Source: Nemertoderma westbladi (lineage: Eukaryota; Xenacoelomorpha; Nemertodermatida; Nemertodermatidae). Taken from it: DNA of 52,017 nt. The notes below the pieces were generated by a model. That model saw only the letters and a program-made list of their open reading frames with translations, was not told the origin of the DNA and did not search any database. Position numbers and translations under genes: made by a program. Within the stretch, counting starts at the first letter, position 1, and every line of letters starts with the position of its first letter. Of this stretch, positions 35,700 to 46,755 are shown piece by piece. The stretch spans positions 1 through 52,017 of the forward strand of contig JAUCBJ010000952.1 in NCBI GenBank assembly GCA_032718475.1, written 5' to 3'.

Positions 35700-35941
35700 G
35701 GTGGTCTGTCATGCTTATAATGCCCATTGGTGAGACATCAGCTACAGGGTGTGGGTTCGCAGGGGATTGGCCTCCGCTTTGCAGAAAATTGCTTTCGCCA
35801 TGAGGACCAGCCAGTGCATAATCTTGTGCTTTGGTTGCCTCATGGAGTGAATAAGCATGGTGGACAGCCCATGACTTTCTTGAGACGCATCTTAAAAGAC
35901 ACTGGCCTAGAAGATGCGGATGATCTAGCAAATGTCATTAT
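35700..35941 (+). pseudogene. 3' end of a LINE ORF
   Basis: Reads FRHEDQPVHNLVLWLPHG then a GGQPMTFLRRILKDTGLED segment ending LANVI, the conserved C-terminal block of CR1/Jockey-like LINE polymerases. Truncated upstream; downstream it is broken by the LTR of copy B at about 35942. It may belong to the same LINE type as 11654-13605, but the middle of the ORF is absent. Confidence 0.7.
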
Positions 35942-36950
35942 TGGAAGAGACAGCAACGTACCCTGCAATATCCTACTGTAAAGTCTGAGAATCAAACGTA
36001 ATCCAACCTTCTCACCAAAACAGTAAACTCTAAGTAAGCGAATATATTGCAGTATCGGTCTCTTATAACCGGTGAGGCAGAAAACAGTCTACGAATGGAC
36101 AAACTTCGATAAAACAAAATCCTGCGCAGCGAACCTAAATCAGGCTGACTCACTGACGGACTAAGGGCGCTCGTATACTTTGCCGCGGTGTGATTTATAT
36201 GCGGTGAGAGATAGAGAGACGCTAACTACAAATAACTAGCGGGCAAAGCGCAGTATGGACAAAATTATTTTATATATTTTGTATATTTCGAGGTATAAAT
36301 AATTTCTAACGCGTGTGTGTCTTGATTCTAACGATCAAAATCAGTTTTAATCCTTCACATATATAATTACTGGGTCCGGTGTACATTTTATTCTAATTTT
36401 GTAACTTGTAGGTCCAATACTCACGAATGATAAGGCTCCTTCCCCTTTTGTGTATTTCCAGGACTCAAATTCAGGGATAGGGTTAATACTACGCCCAGAA
36501 TTCGGCAATTTAATTTACCAGGTCCCTAGTACTAAGAAGAAATGTGTTAGTTTACTACAGTAGGCGTACAGTTACGAATAGCTGGCCTGGCGTCCTATCT
36601 AGAATTTTGGTTGCCTAGGTGGGCACGGCAACTTCCTATCAGGATGTCGGCGGGGACACGGTAGATGTTAGTATCCCTAATAGCCTTAATTTATTTGCGC
36701 CTAGCAATAAACTGCCCTACCGCCTGAACGGCACAATCTCAATTCAGGTAAAACACAGTAACCCTTCTGGCCTACAAGTTCTAACGCAAATGGACACCGT
36801 TGTACTACAAACAGCCACCGACGCACCTATACCTAGCAAGAGTTAGGCGTACAGCTTGCTGCACCCTACCAATGTGTATGCCTTGTACTGGTGTGCCTGC
36901 GTCCTATCTGTGTACTAGTATCTCTCTGCCTGCTCTCTCCTCCCCATAGG
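35942..36950 (-). repeat. 3' LTR of copy B (inner edge uncertain)
   Basis: The outer edge is fixed by the direct repeat with 51995. A purine-rich minus-strand tract near 36935-36955 may be the polypurine tract. Confidence 0.5.
36396..36846 (+). pseudogene. Antisense coding-like relic, copy B
   Basis: Counterpart of 14065-14725. An open plus-strand frame covers 36619-36846, with the upstream segment GPILTNDKAPSPFVYFQDSN conserved. The terminal Cys-rich part seen in A is frameshifted here and contains a stop. Confidence 0.3.
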
Positions 36951-37590
36951 AATGTGATGGTGTACTGCGGGTTTTCTCTGAATTAAGACAGTACAGTCCC
37001 TAGATGTAATTTTTGGCATACAGCGTGTCACTACCTCTACCTTCGATCTTTGGTCTCACACTTGGGTAGCAAGGCATCGAACGCTGTCTAACCTTTCAGG
37101 CGATGGGCGAATAACTAAGAATGATATTGTGGGTTGTCTCCTCTTACATTCCCCCGATGTTCTCGTCTACCGCTGCGGTCCGCTCTCTAGCCAGCCATCT
37201 GTCCCTCAGTTGGGTTCACCGTAGTGAAGCATAGTAAAAAGGGCAGATATAACAAGTATTTCTTAACTTTATTACAAAATAACTAATATACAATAAATGT
37301 AACAAGAATATGCTAATCTAGAGTGTTGTGTAGTTAGATTGAGGTATCTAGTACTATAATTAATGAACGAAATCGCACCTTTTATAGCAAATTTGTGCTG
37401 CAAACAATCGAGAACATTCCATGAATTATATTGGATTTTAAAGATAACTATTGGTCCAGCAAACACATATCTTACACAACATTGGTTACTATCAAATAAC
37501 TGCAATTACATTGGTTAATCTACCTAAGTGCATGCAATTAAACTGTAGCGGTCAATTTAAATTAGTTGAAATTCAGCACAAAAAACAATT

Positions 37591-37664
37591 TGCACCTGCT
37601 AGGATTTGAACTCTATACCTACTAGACAAATTTCCAGCGCATAAACGACTGAGCTACTGAACCA
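37591..37664 (-). repeat. tRNA-like sequence inside copy B
   Basis: Same tRNA-like module as 15284-15357. The B box GAGTTCAAATCC is unchanged while the D-loop has drifted (CAGTCGTTTATGCG). Confidence 0.6.
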
Positions 37665-38092
37665 CTTGAATAACATTGTACAAATAGACATGGTAAATAC
37701 AAATGAGAACTTAATGTAATTCTTTTAACAAGTTTATTCCAACAAAATAAAATTTTCGAAAATCCACGGCTTTGTGAGGATATAATTCTATACCGCTCCA
37801 TGAAAACAGGATATTATCGTACATAAAATATACGGTTTTCACCAATAATCAATCAAATTATAGAATACTTAGGGCGTACCTACATATTTACAAATTAAAT
37901 TTCAAACAATACTTCCTTTCTATGTAATAATTCGATACAAAATAATTACAAATTCAAACTTTACATATTTAAGGCTTTACTAAGTAGGTACAATATAAAT
38001 CTAAATTAAATTCACCAATATAAATCTATTGCATCTCGATATTGCATAAATTCAAATAATTACAAATACAAATAAATGAAAATCATAAGAAA

Positions 38093-38108
38093 GGCTCGCG
38101 AGTCTTCC
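38093..38108 (-). repeat. Dispersed 16-bp word, B copy 1 (absent from A)
   Basis: GGCTCGCGAGTCTTCC within a ~34-bp block inserted between AATGAA and TATTGCATCTC. Copy A has only two bases between those flanks (about 15764-15769). Confidence 0.9.
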
Positions 38109-38289
38109 ATCTACTATTGCATCTCAAATATTGCATAAATTCAAATAATTACAAATACTTTCGTGCCTAAATATAGATTGCATAAGTTCGGAATAATTAC
38201 AAATATGAGTCTTTCTAAGTACAAAACTTTCTAACTATAAAACTTTCTAAATACAAAATATAACGCTTTACAAATGAAACTATAAGAAA

Positions 38290-38305
38290 GGCCCACGAGT
38301 CTTCC
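38290..38305 (-). repeat. Dispersed 16-bp word, B copy 2
   Basis: GGCCCACGAGTCTTCC, one change from consensus. Confidence 0.85.
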
Positions 38306-38542
38306 GTCTACTCTTACTTTCTATTTCACTGTAAATACAATACTGCTCATAAGATATAAATTGCATAATATTCGGAACAATATAAATTGCATAAGTTCGG
38401 AATAATCACAAATATAAAATATAAATCTTGCAAAATATAACTTCCTTCTAAATATAAATCTTACTAAATATAAATTTTACTAAATATAAATCTTACAAAA
38501 TATAAAACATATAATTCAAATAAATCACAAATTCACAAGAAA

Positions 38543-38558
38543 GGCTCACGAGTCTTCC
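38543..38558 (-). repeat. Dispersed 16-bp word, B copy 3
   Basis: GGCTCACGAGTCTTCC, 21 bases beyond the stop codon of the extra ORF. Confidence 0.85.
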
Positions 38559-38578
38559 GTCCACTCTTGCCCTCCCTT

Positions 38579-41500
38579 TTACCGCTTTGTTGACCGAGCC
38601 CTGCCGCGTCCTCGAAAACTGCGTACAGGTGACTTTGCTTGCGATATGGAACTTGTGGGACGAGTCACTGGTTTCGCTTGGACGTTAAGAGACGGTGTTA
38701 CCATTTCCTCACAAATTCGTCTATTAGGTATCCCGAAACCTCGTCCGATTCCTCGTGACCGATCAGTTGTCACTACAGTTGGTAAAACGTCTGGGAATGC
38801 GCGAGAAGCGGACGACGCAGACCCAAGAGTAGCTTGCGCCCCCTTTTGATCAGCTGGTGTATGTCCCAATCCTCCTGTTGGTTCTCTAGGAAGCGATACT
38901 GTATCCCGAGTAATTCGAATAGTCGGCTCAACTCCCTTGCGTTCTTCTATATTAATGGCTTTCTTTAATTGTTGGCCCACTTTCTGGACCCTTATGATCC
39001 TACCCTGTCCGTCCTCCCGAGGGTGACGTGCAGACGGCGCAACCGGGGTAGCTGGTATGTCGCCTCTAGGACCTCCTCTTCCTCGAATACGCTCGCTCGT
39101 ATACGTTTATGGTAGAACGCGGCTCGGTACGCCCATGCGATTCACCATAAGTGATACGATTAACGACTTTCTGAAAATTCCATGTATTCTTATTGTCCGG
39201 GTGAATCTGTAGTAAATACTCGCATACAACTCTGAATCCACTATCGTGAGGCAAAATATCGACTACCTCGATAAGTTCGTCATATTGGGGCATAGCGGAG
39301 ATATATCCTTCCGACATCATAGTTTGAGGATTTACCGCCCAAAATCCAAGATGCGCTCTCATCGGGAACCGTCTTCTTTGCGCCGATACGTGTTCGTCAG
39401 CTAAATCTTCCCAATCGTCGAATAGTTTTCTCACAAGTTTTACAGATTCGTGTTCATAAGGTATGTCTCGTAGTTGGCATTCAGATGCTCGATGTCCCTT
39501 TATATTGCAGTAGGTGCACTGAGCCATAAATCTCCAGCAAGTATAAAAGGTATGAGACCCTTGATCTCCACACCATCCACAGATTAGTTGAGTCGTAGTA
39601 ATGTGCTTTCCACTGCACTTTGTCGAATGATGTCCAGCGACGCCACATTTACCACACATCGTATTGGCAGGGTACCATACTCGTTCATATATAAGATCTC
39701 CAATTGGTCGAGCGCTTCCTCCCACACTATAATCATAATCATCTGGATCGATAGGTTGGTATGTTTCAGAAGGTTGTATGCAAACTACAGCATCTGTTGC
39801 TTCTAATTGTAGAATCTCCGTCTGAGATTTCTTCAGGAGGTTCCTTTCAATCTCAAGAAGTTCCTCTAGAGGATCACCAATGATCGTCGTCGTTACTTCG
39901 AAATCATCACCAAGGTGATGATATAAATCATAATTCATAGAGTAACAATGTAAACATAGATGGTCTTTCGATAAGAGATCCCGCACAGCGTAGATACACG
40001 TCTCAAAATATACTAAATCCTGCTCGAGTAAAGGCATTGCACTGAGCGTCGGAATTGTAGAAGGGTTCGAGAAATCGTCTAAACACGTCGGTATGAATTC
40101 TCCCTTCCATGTAGAACGTATGATCTTCTCCAAGACAAAGTGGATGTCTTTTAAGAGTCCGAGACACAATGTCGGCGATTAAGCAAACATTCACTGACGA
40201 CTCTATCGCTAAATAATATTGTAGTACCACTCTTGGAGGTGACATAATAGCCCAATACACGCATCCTCTCCATTTGAGCTGTGATTCAAACTCGTTTATA
40301 TCCGGAGTATCACCTTCTCCATACGTTTCGATATACTTGGTTCTCTTACTTTCCTTGTAATCCCAATTAAACATTAGGTAGGAAATATATCCAGTTCCAG
40401 TTTTCTGAGTATTATACTCACGAAAATATCCTTGTTCTATAGACCACAAGATAAGAGGTCGAGTGTCGACGTAAGGTGTCGGTAGTCAGTCATCTCTGTC
40501 CGTCATGCCGGCGAAGTCGCTAATTAAGTCCTCTCGTACTCCTGATCCAATCTTTACAACAGTTTTATCTAAAATCATATTTCTTACCATCTTCGGTAGC
40601 ATTCTAGCATCGATATTACAAGCTTGGTCCATCTTCTTTACTATATCAGTGATGAGATGGTGTCGCTTTGTATTTGTTGGAGGTATCGGCATTCGTTTGT
40701 CGCTCCTTTGTCTACTGAAAATGTGCAAGACTCCGTCCGCCGCTCTAATTTGTATAGTCTTAGAAGTCAGACTCTGTTGATGACTGCCACCCGCGTTATC
40801 GTAAAACATGTAACCATTTTCCTGGAACGATCTAAACGTTCTGTTCCATTCGTCCAACAATTCTTCCGAAGGTTGCCAAATCTTCTCGATGTCCTTTTCG
40901 TCCTCGAAACGAATGACTTTACCTTGCCAATCCGCAGCGATATCTGTATCTGACTCAAAGGTTCCTGTTCCAATCCATAAGCGAATTGTTCTGGTCAAAT
41001 ATCCTTTCAGGTTACTCGGAGCTATATCAGCGCCAGCTCTATCCAGTTCCCTAAAGTCTTGAATATGAGGTGGAACGTTATACACAACCTTTTGAGTAAT
41101 ATGTCTACGTAAATCATATATCTTACCCATATCGCTAAAAACAACTGCAGGAAGAAACTCCAAGTTTGAAATGATTTCTGGATGATCCACGATGGGTATT
41201 TCGTATGACGTATCCAGTCGGACTGGTATACTAATAGGGAAATTGAGTGTCGTACTCAATGGTTTCGTAGTCGAAGTACTATACGGTTGCATTTCTCTTG
41301 TCCTCTCCGGGGATGCAATCTGTAGCCTCTGAATAACATTTTGAGCACAGTTTATACTCTCAAAAACTTCCGGTGTCATCTCCTTAGCTGAAGTCTGATC
41401 GTGTGACGTCCAATGGTAAGGTAGGCTCGCGAGTCTTCCGCCCCATTCTTCCATCTCACCTTTCTCGAAAGCCTTGTAGGCTCTGTATAGGCTAAGAGCT

Positions 41501-42210
41501 TCTTTCTTTTCGCGGGTTGACTGATTCGCCTCGTCCAGCGTAAGTTCAAATGCATCGGGTTCAACAACCTTAGGTGGGTAAACGACAATTTCTCCCGCCT
41601 TTGGTCCAGTCATAGCAAACGAATGATATGGATTTGATAAAGGATACCCTCCTTCCTGGTAGCGTAGTTGTTGGTGGTTCGAACACCTCGCCAATATCGG
41701 TTCGGGATTTTCCTTATTCAAACGCATCGGAATCGCATTTCGTTGTTCGCGCATACAAGCACCACATTGATAATAAAGTTTATAAACTGAAAATGCTTCC
41801 TTTGTTTCTCTATCGTCCCCTCGTGTTCGTCTGTAAAGATGCATTCCATCAAACTCATTGCGTACCGCAGGCATAGGTTCATGCGCCTTCAGGTATTGCA
41901 TGGTATGATACAAACGACTAATTTCAGTATCAGGGTCTTCGCTAATGTCTCCCGTGTCACATAACGCGTCGTACGGGTAAAGTTCATTGAAGGTTTTGCG
42001 CAAACTTTCGATTCTTTCATTTAACGCATTTTGCCTCCTCTTTAATACATTCGAGTCATATTTCGTTCTCGCAAGTTTTGCCGTACTTTCTGATAATTCT
42101 TTTATACCAAATATAGTATAGTCTTTAGCTCCAAATCTTTCGAATGGTGCTGCTGCTTCCTCTTGGATATCGTATCCCTATCTCGGCTCTCCATGTATCT
42201 CTTTCGCCAT
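38579..42210 (-). pseudogene. Extra ~1,200-codon ORF: zinc-knuckle, RG-tailed protein
   Basis: Starts at ATG 42208-42210 (MAKEIHGEPR) and ends after SFRGRGRARSTKR at 38579. It has no known family. Seen in order: a basic helical N-terminus; a Cys/His cluster (YYQCGACM...RCSNH); about 600 residues without recognised domains; three knuckles, CGKCGVAGHHSTKC, CGWCGDQGSHTFYTC and CTYCNIKGHRASEC (first and third are CX2CX4HX4C); then a basic, RG-rich tail. It lies 3' of pol where some BEL/Pao elements have env, but shows no signal peptide, transmembrane segment or cleavage site. RNA or DNA binding is a reasonable inference. Breaks: TAG in place of Trp at residue 11, TGA at 40486, TGA after GFSIF (also in A), and a 52-bp deletion near 39140. 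Each break except GFSIF is repaired by the other copy, so the ancestor was probably intact. Confidence 0.7.
41424..41439 (-). repeat. Dispersed 16-bp word, B copy 4
   Basis: GGCTCGCGAGTCTTCC in the extra ORF, read as GRLASLP. Confidence 0.85.
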
Positions 42211-42874
42211 AATTAGAGGTGTAGTTACATAATTATTACTACTAGAGGGAATACAACAGAGTTTATAGTTAGTTGTGAGGAGACGTGAGAGTTTTTGTCT
42301 GCCCTTTTGGCTCGACAACGCTCTAACCTCCTACCCATAGCCTAAGATCTAGGGTTTCTTTAATGACACGCTGTTTTCTTATCTAAAATTTTGTGCCGAA
42401 ATAAAAACGATTTTGGGATAAACTGGCTGTGAGTCTAAAATACTCACTTTTTGATCCCAAACTATTATCAGAAAATAAGCAATCAAGAATTAGTAATAAA
42501 TATAGGGGAGTCTATTTTGTTTGACGTAACTTATTGAAACAAGACCGTGTAAAATTTAATTAAAATTTAAGAAAGGCTCGCAAGTCTTCCCTTCTTGTTT
42601 CTCTAATTTTAAGTTCCACCCGACTGTACCCTGAAATCTATTCACTGGAGAATATTTTAAAAATTTTTCAAATCCAAATGGATTGTCTAAAATTTCGAAA
42701 ATGTCTCAATATTGTGAGTTCCAAGTAGAATTCCATTTCTTATACCTACAAATCCCGCTCCTATGTGACACATAAGGGTACTACCCTCAATGTTCACATA
42801 TAAATACAATGGAATTCTACCACTGTCTTTACTACAGTGTACAGGTACGTGGAAATCTATTTGTAAACTCCTAA
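42211..42874. other. Spacer between pol and the extra ORF, copy B
   Basis: No ORF; aligned with 21080-21742. It could hold the splice acceptor or internal start for the extra ORF, but none is obvious. Confidence 0.5.
42575..42590 (-). repeat. Dispersed 16-bp word, B copy 5
   Basis: GGCTCGCAAGTCTTCC, untranslated. With flanks, 27 bases are identical to the pol copy at 45016. Confidence 0.85.
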
Positions 42875-45800
42875 TTATTTACTAATATTAGGTGGAGATT
42901 TGTAGTCTCCAGACTCGTTACGAGTCTCTTCAAGAAGTACGAGACGTTGAGTCGGTCTGTCTACTGTACGACCGTCAATTTTCCGTACCGTCACAGTTCT
43001 TGTCACTCCATCCATAGATGGATGTGTGGCTAAAATTACACCTGTTATCCAGAAGTGTCTTTTTAGATTCACTTCTGCCAACAGCACGTGATCTCCCGGC
43101 TTTAAAGCGCGAGTATTGTTGTACCAATTTGTTCTGGCAGAAATAGAGGGCAAATAATGGTTTTGCCATATTTCCCAGAATTTGTTAGCTAGTAGTTGCG
43201 TGATTTTCCACGCTTTTCTACCGTAGATATCGCCTTCTATTGGAATAGAAATAGGCGTCAAAGTAGTCGGTGCCTGCATTAGCAGGTGTGCCGGTGTTAA
43301 AGCAAATTGGGATTGTTTGTCATCGGGTACTAATACTATTGGTCTAGTATTTAGTATTGCCTCGATTTCAACAAACAATGTGGTCAGTTGGTCGTCTGTC
43401 AATATGTGGTTTACTGGAATGACCTTTGCCATTGCCGTTTTGATAGATCTAATCAATCTCTCCCAGACTCCGCCTCTCCATGGACTATCTGGAGGATTAA
43501 ACTTCCAAACAATCTTGTAAGGACGTAGTTCATTTGAGATTTGATCGTGATCTAATTTCTTAAAGGCTCTAGCAATTTCATTTCGAGCACCAACAAAGTT
43601 TGTACCTTGGTCTGAGTACAAGCATTTTACTAGTCCGCGTCTAGCGATAAATCGCCGCAATGCTAGTATAAACGCGTTGGTGGAAAGATCCATCACACGT
43701 TCAATATGAACTGCCCTACTGGACATACATGTGAAAATCAGTCCCCAGCGTTTTACTAGTATACGACCATGTTTCGTATGTATGGGACCAAAGCAGTCAA
43801 TTCCAGTCTCTGTAAAAGGTGGTCTGAATGCTTGAAGTCGTGCTTGTGGAAGTTCACTCATTTCTTGGGTACCTATTCTAGAGTGTACCTTTTTACAAAT
43901 AATACACGTACGCGTCACTGAACTTAACGCTTTACTGGGTCTAATTAATACAAATCTTGTACGTAAATAAGAAAGACAGTGGTGTCTTCCAGCGTGTTTC
44001 AGATGTAAATGTGCGTCCAGTATCATTGCACGTTGTAATTCGTGATGCTGCGGTATTATTATTGGGTACCTAAAGTTAGTGTTAAAGTCAATGTTTTGAA
44101 GCCGAGATTTATGACAAATTAAGCCATTATAAATTATCGGACTCCAACTCAATATTGGTGACGACTTAATTGGTTGACCTTGACTTATAGATGTGAATTC
44201 GCGTGCGAAATATCGCAATTGGTAATGGCGAATTAATTTAATTTCACATCTGTCTATCTCAGTCAATGTAAGTCGACGTGTAAAGTCGCGTTTGCCTTTA
44301 ACGTATTGTACAAAACGTACAATCCACGCTAATTTTCGGCAAGCGTTTGTCCAAGAATCTGTTAGGTTTACAATGCGGTCGACGTAAGTATTTGTGACGT
44401 CATCAGGTAAGTCAATGGAGAATTTGGAAGGTTTTGATTTACTAGAAGGGCCCACGGGTCCGCCGGTAAGTATTCCCTTGTTGACTGTTGATCCGTCCGG
44501 GTCTACAAGTAATTTGTCCTTCTTTGTCTTCTTACCTTGATTGTCGGTACTTTGTAAGTCGATCCCTAATGGTGGTTTTAACTCTACGGGATCACTGGGT
44601 TTTGGTAAACTTATTTTTCTGCCGATATTAATCCCAGGTCTCACTGTAGGTTGCAAGTTTGGTATGTCTCTTGAGCGTAAAGTAACACCTGTATTTACAT
44701 TTGCGTAGGTACTACCCACATCTGTAATACATGAGGTTTCACTGTACTTATGGTTACTCAAGGGTGTCAAGTTTGGTAGTTTGTCAATACAAGGCCGCTC
44801 CAATAGGGAAACTGCGGCTTTACTGTTTGTCAATATGTTACTAGTGTCTTGTTGATCATTTTGTGATATGTCTGGCAAAATGTTTCGCGGAACATCCGGC
44901 GAAACGTCTAGTGACATGGATGGCAAAACGTCTGGTTGACTGTCTAGTAACACGTCTGGTTGACCATCTGGTAACGCGTCTGGTTGACCGTCTGGCGATA
45001 TGTCTTGTTTTGAAAGGCTCGCAAGTCTTCCCTTCTTGACCTTTGAAGTTATATCTTTCCATTTCGCCTTCGGTTTTTTCTTAAGTTTAGCCGCCGTCCT
45101 TTTCTTTGCTTTCCCTTTCTTTGGTTTTTTAATTTCCGCATCTTTAGGGATAGTGTTAGACTTGTTGTCGTATAGTGGCGGCCAATGTAGTGTTGATCTT
45201 TGCAAGAATTGTGGTCTGTGTTGCCAAAATTCTTTGTTTTCCAGTTTACAGAATTCCTCAGGCATCATTCCTCGTGACGCAATATCAGCTGGATTTTGTG
45301 ATCCGGGACAATGTCGCCAATCTTCCTTTATTGAACGGTCCAAGATTTCCGCACGACGGTTAGCTACGAATGTCTTGAATTCAAGTGTGTCGTTGTTTAT
45401 ATAGAATAAAACTAACGTCGCGTCAGTCCAATAAAATATCTGTAAACTTGACTGTAGTTCAGTCTGTATGAGGTTTACAATGGTAGTTGACAGAGTTGCT
45501 GCTTGTAGTTCAGCGCGTGGTGTCGTCATATACTTAGTAGGCATGGTCTTAGCCTTAGAAGTAATGAGCGAAACATCAAACTCGTCTGAACCTACTTGTC
45601 TGCACAAATACACTGTCACTCCAAAGCCGTTGTCACTGGCGTCGGAAAAACAATGTAATTCTAAGTTGTCAGGAAATGTCATCTGTAATGGAAAATATAC
45701 CCGGGGTATGGAATAGTCTTCTAATGAAGACAATTGCGCCTCCCAAGTTATCCATAAGTCTACTTGTTCTGATGAGATCGGTTTGTCCCATGTGAGTCCA

Positions 45801-46720
45801 TCCTTCCAAATACTGCGCATGAATATTCTCGCTTGCAGTATTATTGGGCTGATGAAACCCAATGGATCGAACAATCGACTCAATTTTGACAAGCAGGACC
45901 TCTTTGTCAGAGTGTTTCCTTGAGTGTCCAGTCTCACCTTCACTCGAAAGTTGTCCGTGTTTGGGTCCCAAAAGAACCTCAACACCTTTGTCGTCGGTAG
46001 TGGTTCGAACTCCAGGTCAATGTCACCACCTCCACGCTCAGTCATTCCGAATGAATCTACTAATTCGGCACTGTTTGAGGCAAACTTGGTGAGGTTAAAA
46101 CCTCCGCCCGCTAAGCAGTCCCGTAATTGATGTGCTACTGTGATAGCACGTTCTACTGTGTCACAACTTTGTAACCCATCGTCTACGTAAAAGTCTTGTT
46201 CTACGATCCGAACTTCCTCTGGGTCATATATATGTTTCTGATCCCTAGCGGTTTGCTTTAGGGCATACATAGTACAATTTGGGCTGTCTCTGGCACCGAA
46301 AACGCGAACTTGCATTTGGTAAGTCGCCAGTGGTAGACTTAAGTCTCCTTCCGGGTACCAGAGGAACCTCAAACTGTCTCTGTCTCGCTCTAACGCTCGC
46401 ACTTGGTGAAACATAGCTTCGACGTCACAAGTAAAGGCTACTTGACGCTGACGGAAGCGCATAATCACCCCCATGAGATAATTATTCATGTTTGGTCCGT
46501 CCATCAACTCACTATTGAGGGACATTCCCTCAAACAGAGCCGCGCAGTCATTTACTATGCGTACTTTGTCTGGTTTATCGGGGTGTCTCACGTAGTGATG
46601 TGGCAAATAGTATGTCTGGTCTGTCACAATCTCTGGGTTAGTCATTCTGATAGCGTATCCCTTCGTTAAATACGTCTCCATCTGGGTATTATACTGCAGA
46701 TGGGCTTTCTCGTCCTTCAA
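42875..46720 (-). CDS. pol: BEL/Pao Pol: reverse transcriptase, RNase H, integrase
   Basis: An intact 1281-codon frame. RT: VRIVNDCA, the motif A Asp in FTCDVEAMF (99) and YVDD (178-181). RNase H: CFSDASDNGFG (Asp360), PRAELQAA (Glu404), YWTDA (Asp433). Residues 520-780 are an unusual linker, first Lys-rich (KKPKKGKAKKRTAAKLKKKP) then PDGQPD-type repeats. Integrase: zinc-binding H..H...CIIC near 904-942, then D975 (GIDCFGP), D1037 (SDQGTNF) and E1087 (WERLIRSIK), and a DUF5641-type C-terminus with WYNNTRALKPGDHVLLAE. It copies the element's RNA and integrates the cDNA. The first codon shown is internal: RT-proximal sequence NNYPLALRRLNSIRQRLL lies just upstream in the same frame, and one frameshift near 46755 separates it from protease. 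Confidence 0.93.
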   Translation of the reverse strand: MKDEKAHLQYNTQMETYLTKGYAIRMTNPEIVTDQTYYLPHHYVRHPDKPDKVRIVNDCAALFEGMSLNSELMDGPNMNNYLMGVIMRFRQRQVAFTCDVEAMFHQVRALERDRDSLRFLWYPEGDLSLPLATYQMQVRVFGARDSPNCTMYALKQTARDQKHIYDPEEVRIVEQDFYVDDGLQSCDTVERAITVAHQLRDCLAGGGFNLTKFASNSAELVDSFGMTERGGGDIDLEFEPLPTTKVLRFFWDPNTDNFRVKVRLDTQGNTLTKRSCLSKLSRLFDPLGFISPIILQARIFMRSIWKDGLTWDKPISSEQVDLWITWEAQLSSLEDYSIPRVYFPLQMTFPDNLELHCFSDASDNGFGVTVYLCRQVGSDEFDVSLITSKAKTMPTKYMTTPRAELQAATLSTTIVNLIQTELQSSLQIFYWTDATLVLFYINNDTLEFKTFVANRRAEILDRSIKEDWRHCPGSQNPADIASRGMMPEEFCKLENKEFWQHRPQFLQRSTLHWPPLYDNKSNTIPKDAEIKKPKKGKAKKRTAAKLKKKPKAKWKDITSKVKKGRLASLSKQDISPDGQPDALPDGQPDVLLDSQPDVLPSMSLDVSPDVPRNILPDISQNDQQDTSNILTNSKAAVSLLERPCIDKLPNLTPLSNHKYSETSCITDVGSTYANVNTGVTLRSRDIPNLQPTVRPGINIGRKISLPKPSDPVELKPPLGIDLQSTDNQGKKTKKDKLLVDPDGSTVNKGILTGGPVGPSSKSKPSKFSIDLPDDVTNTYVDRIVNLTDSWTNACRKLAWIVRFVQYVKGKRDFTRRLTLTEIDRCEIKLIRHYQLRYFAREFTSISQGQPIKSSPILSWSPIIYNGLICHKSRLQNIDFNTNFRYPIIIPQHHELQRAMILDAHLHLKHAGRHHCLSYLRTRFVLIRPSKALSSVTRTCIICKKVHSRIGTQEMSELPQARLQAFRPPFTETGIDCFGPIHTKHGRILVKRWGLIFTCMSSRAVHIERVMDLSTNAFILALRRFIARRGLVKCLYSDQGTNFVGARNEIARAFKKLDHDQISNELRPYKIVWKFNPPDSPWRGGVWERLIRSIKTAMAKVIPVNHILTDDQLTTLFVEIEAILNTRPIVLVPDDKQSQFALTPAHLLMQAPTTLTPISIPIEGDIYGRKAWKITQLLANKFWEIWQNHYLPSISARTNWYNNTRALKPGDHVLLAEVNLKRHFWITGVILATHPSMDGVTRTVTVRKIDGRTVDRPTQRLVLLEETRNESGDYKSPPNISK
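45016..45031 (-). repeat. Dispersed 16-bp word, B copy 6
   Basis: GGCTCGCAAGTCTTCC in the pol linker, read as KGRLASLSKQ. Confidence 0.85.
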
Positions 46721-46755
46721 TAAACGTTGTCGTATTGAGTTTAGACGTCTTAAAG

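Larger units (their letters stand above)
37230..38578. other. AT-rich 3' untranslated region of copy B
   Basis: Aligns with 14930-16230. No ORF. It carries three copies of the dispersed word, one of them absent from copy A. Confidence 0.6.

Noticed and set aside
13600-35941. 11654-13605 and 35700-35941 as two halves of one LINE split by copy A
   Set aside because: The middle of the RT ORF, about 300 codons, is missing, and no second LTR of copy A adjoins the 3' piece; two separate LINE copies are equally possible.
38579-42210. Extra ORF as a retroviral-type envelope gene
   Set aside because: Position fits, but there is no signal peptide, transmembrane segment, cleavage site or fusion-like region; knuckles and the RG tail point to nucleic-acid binding.
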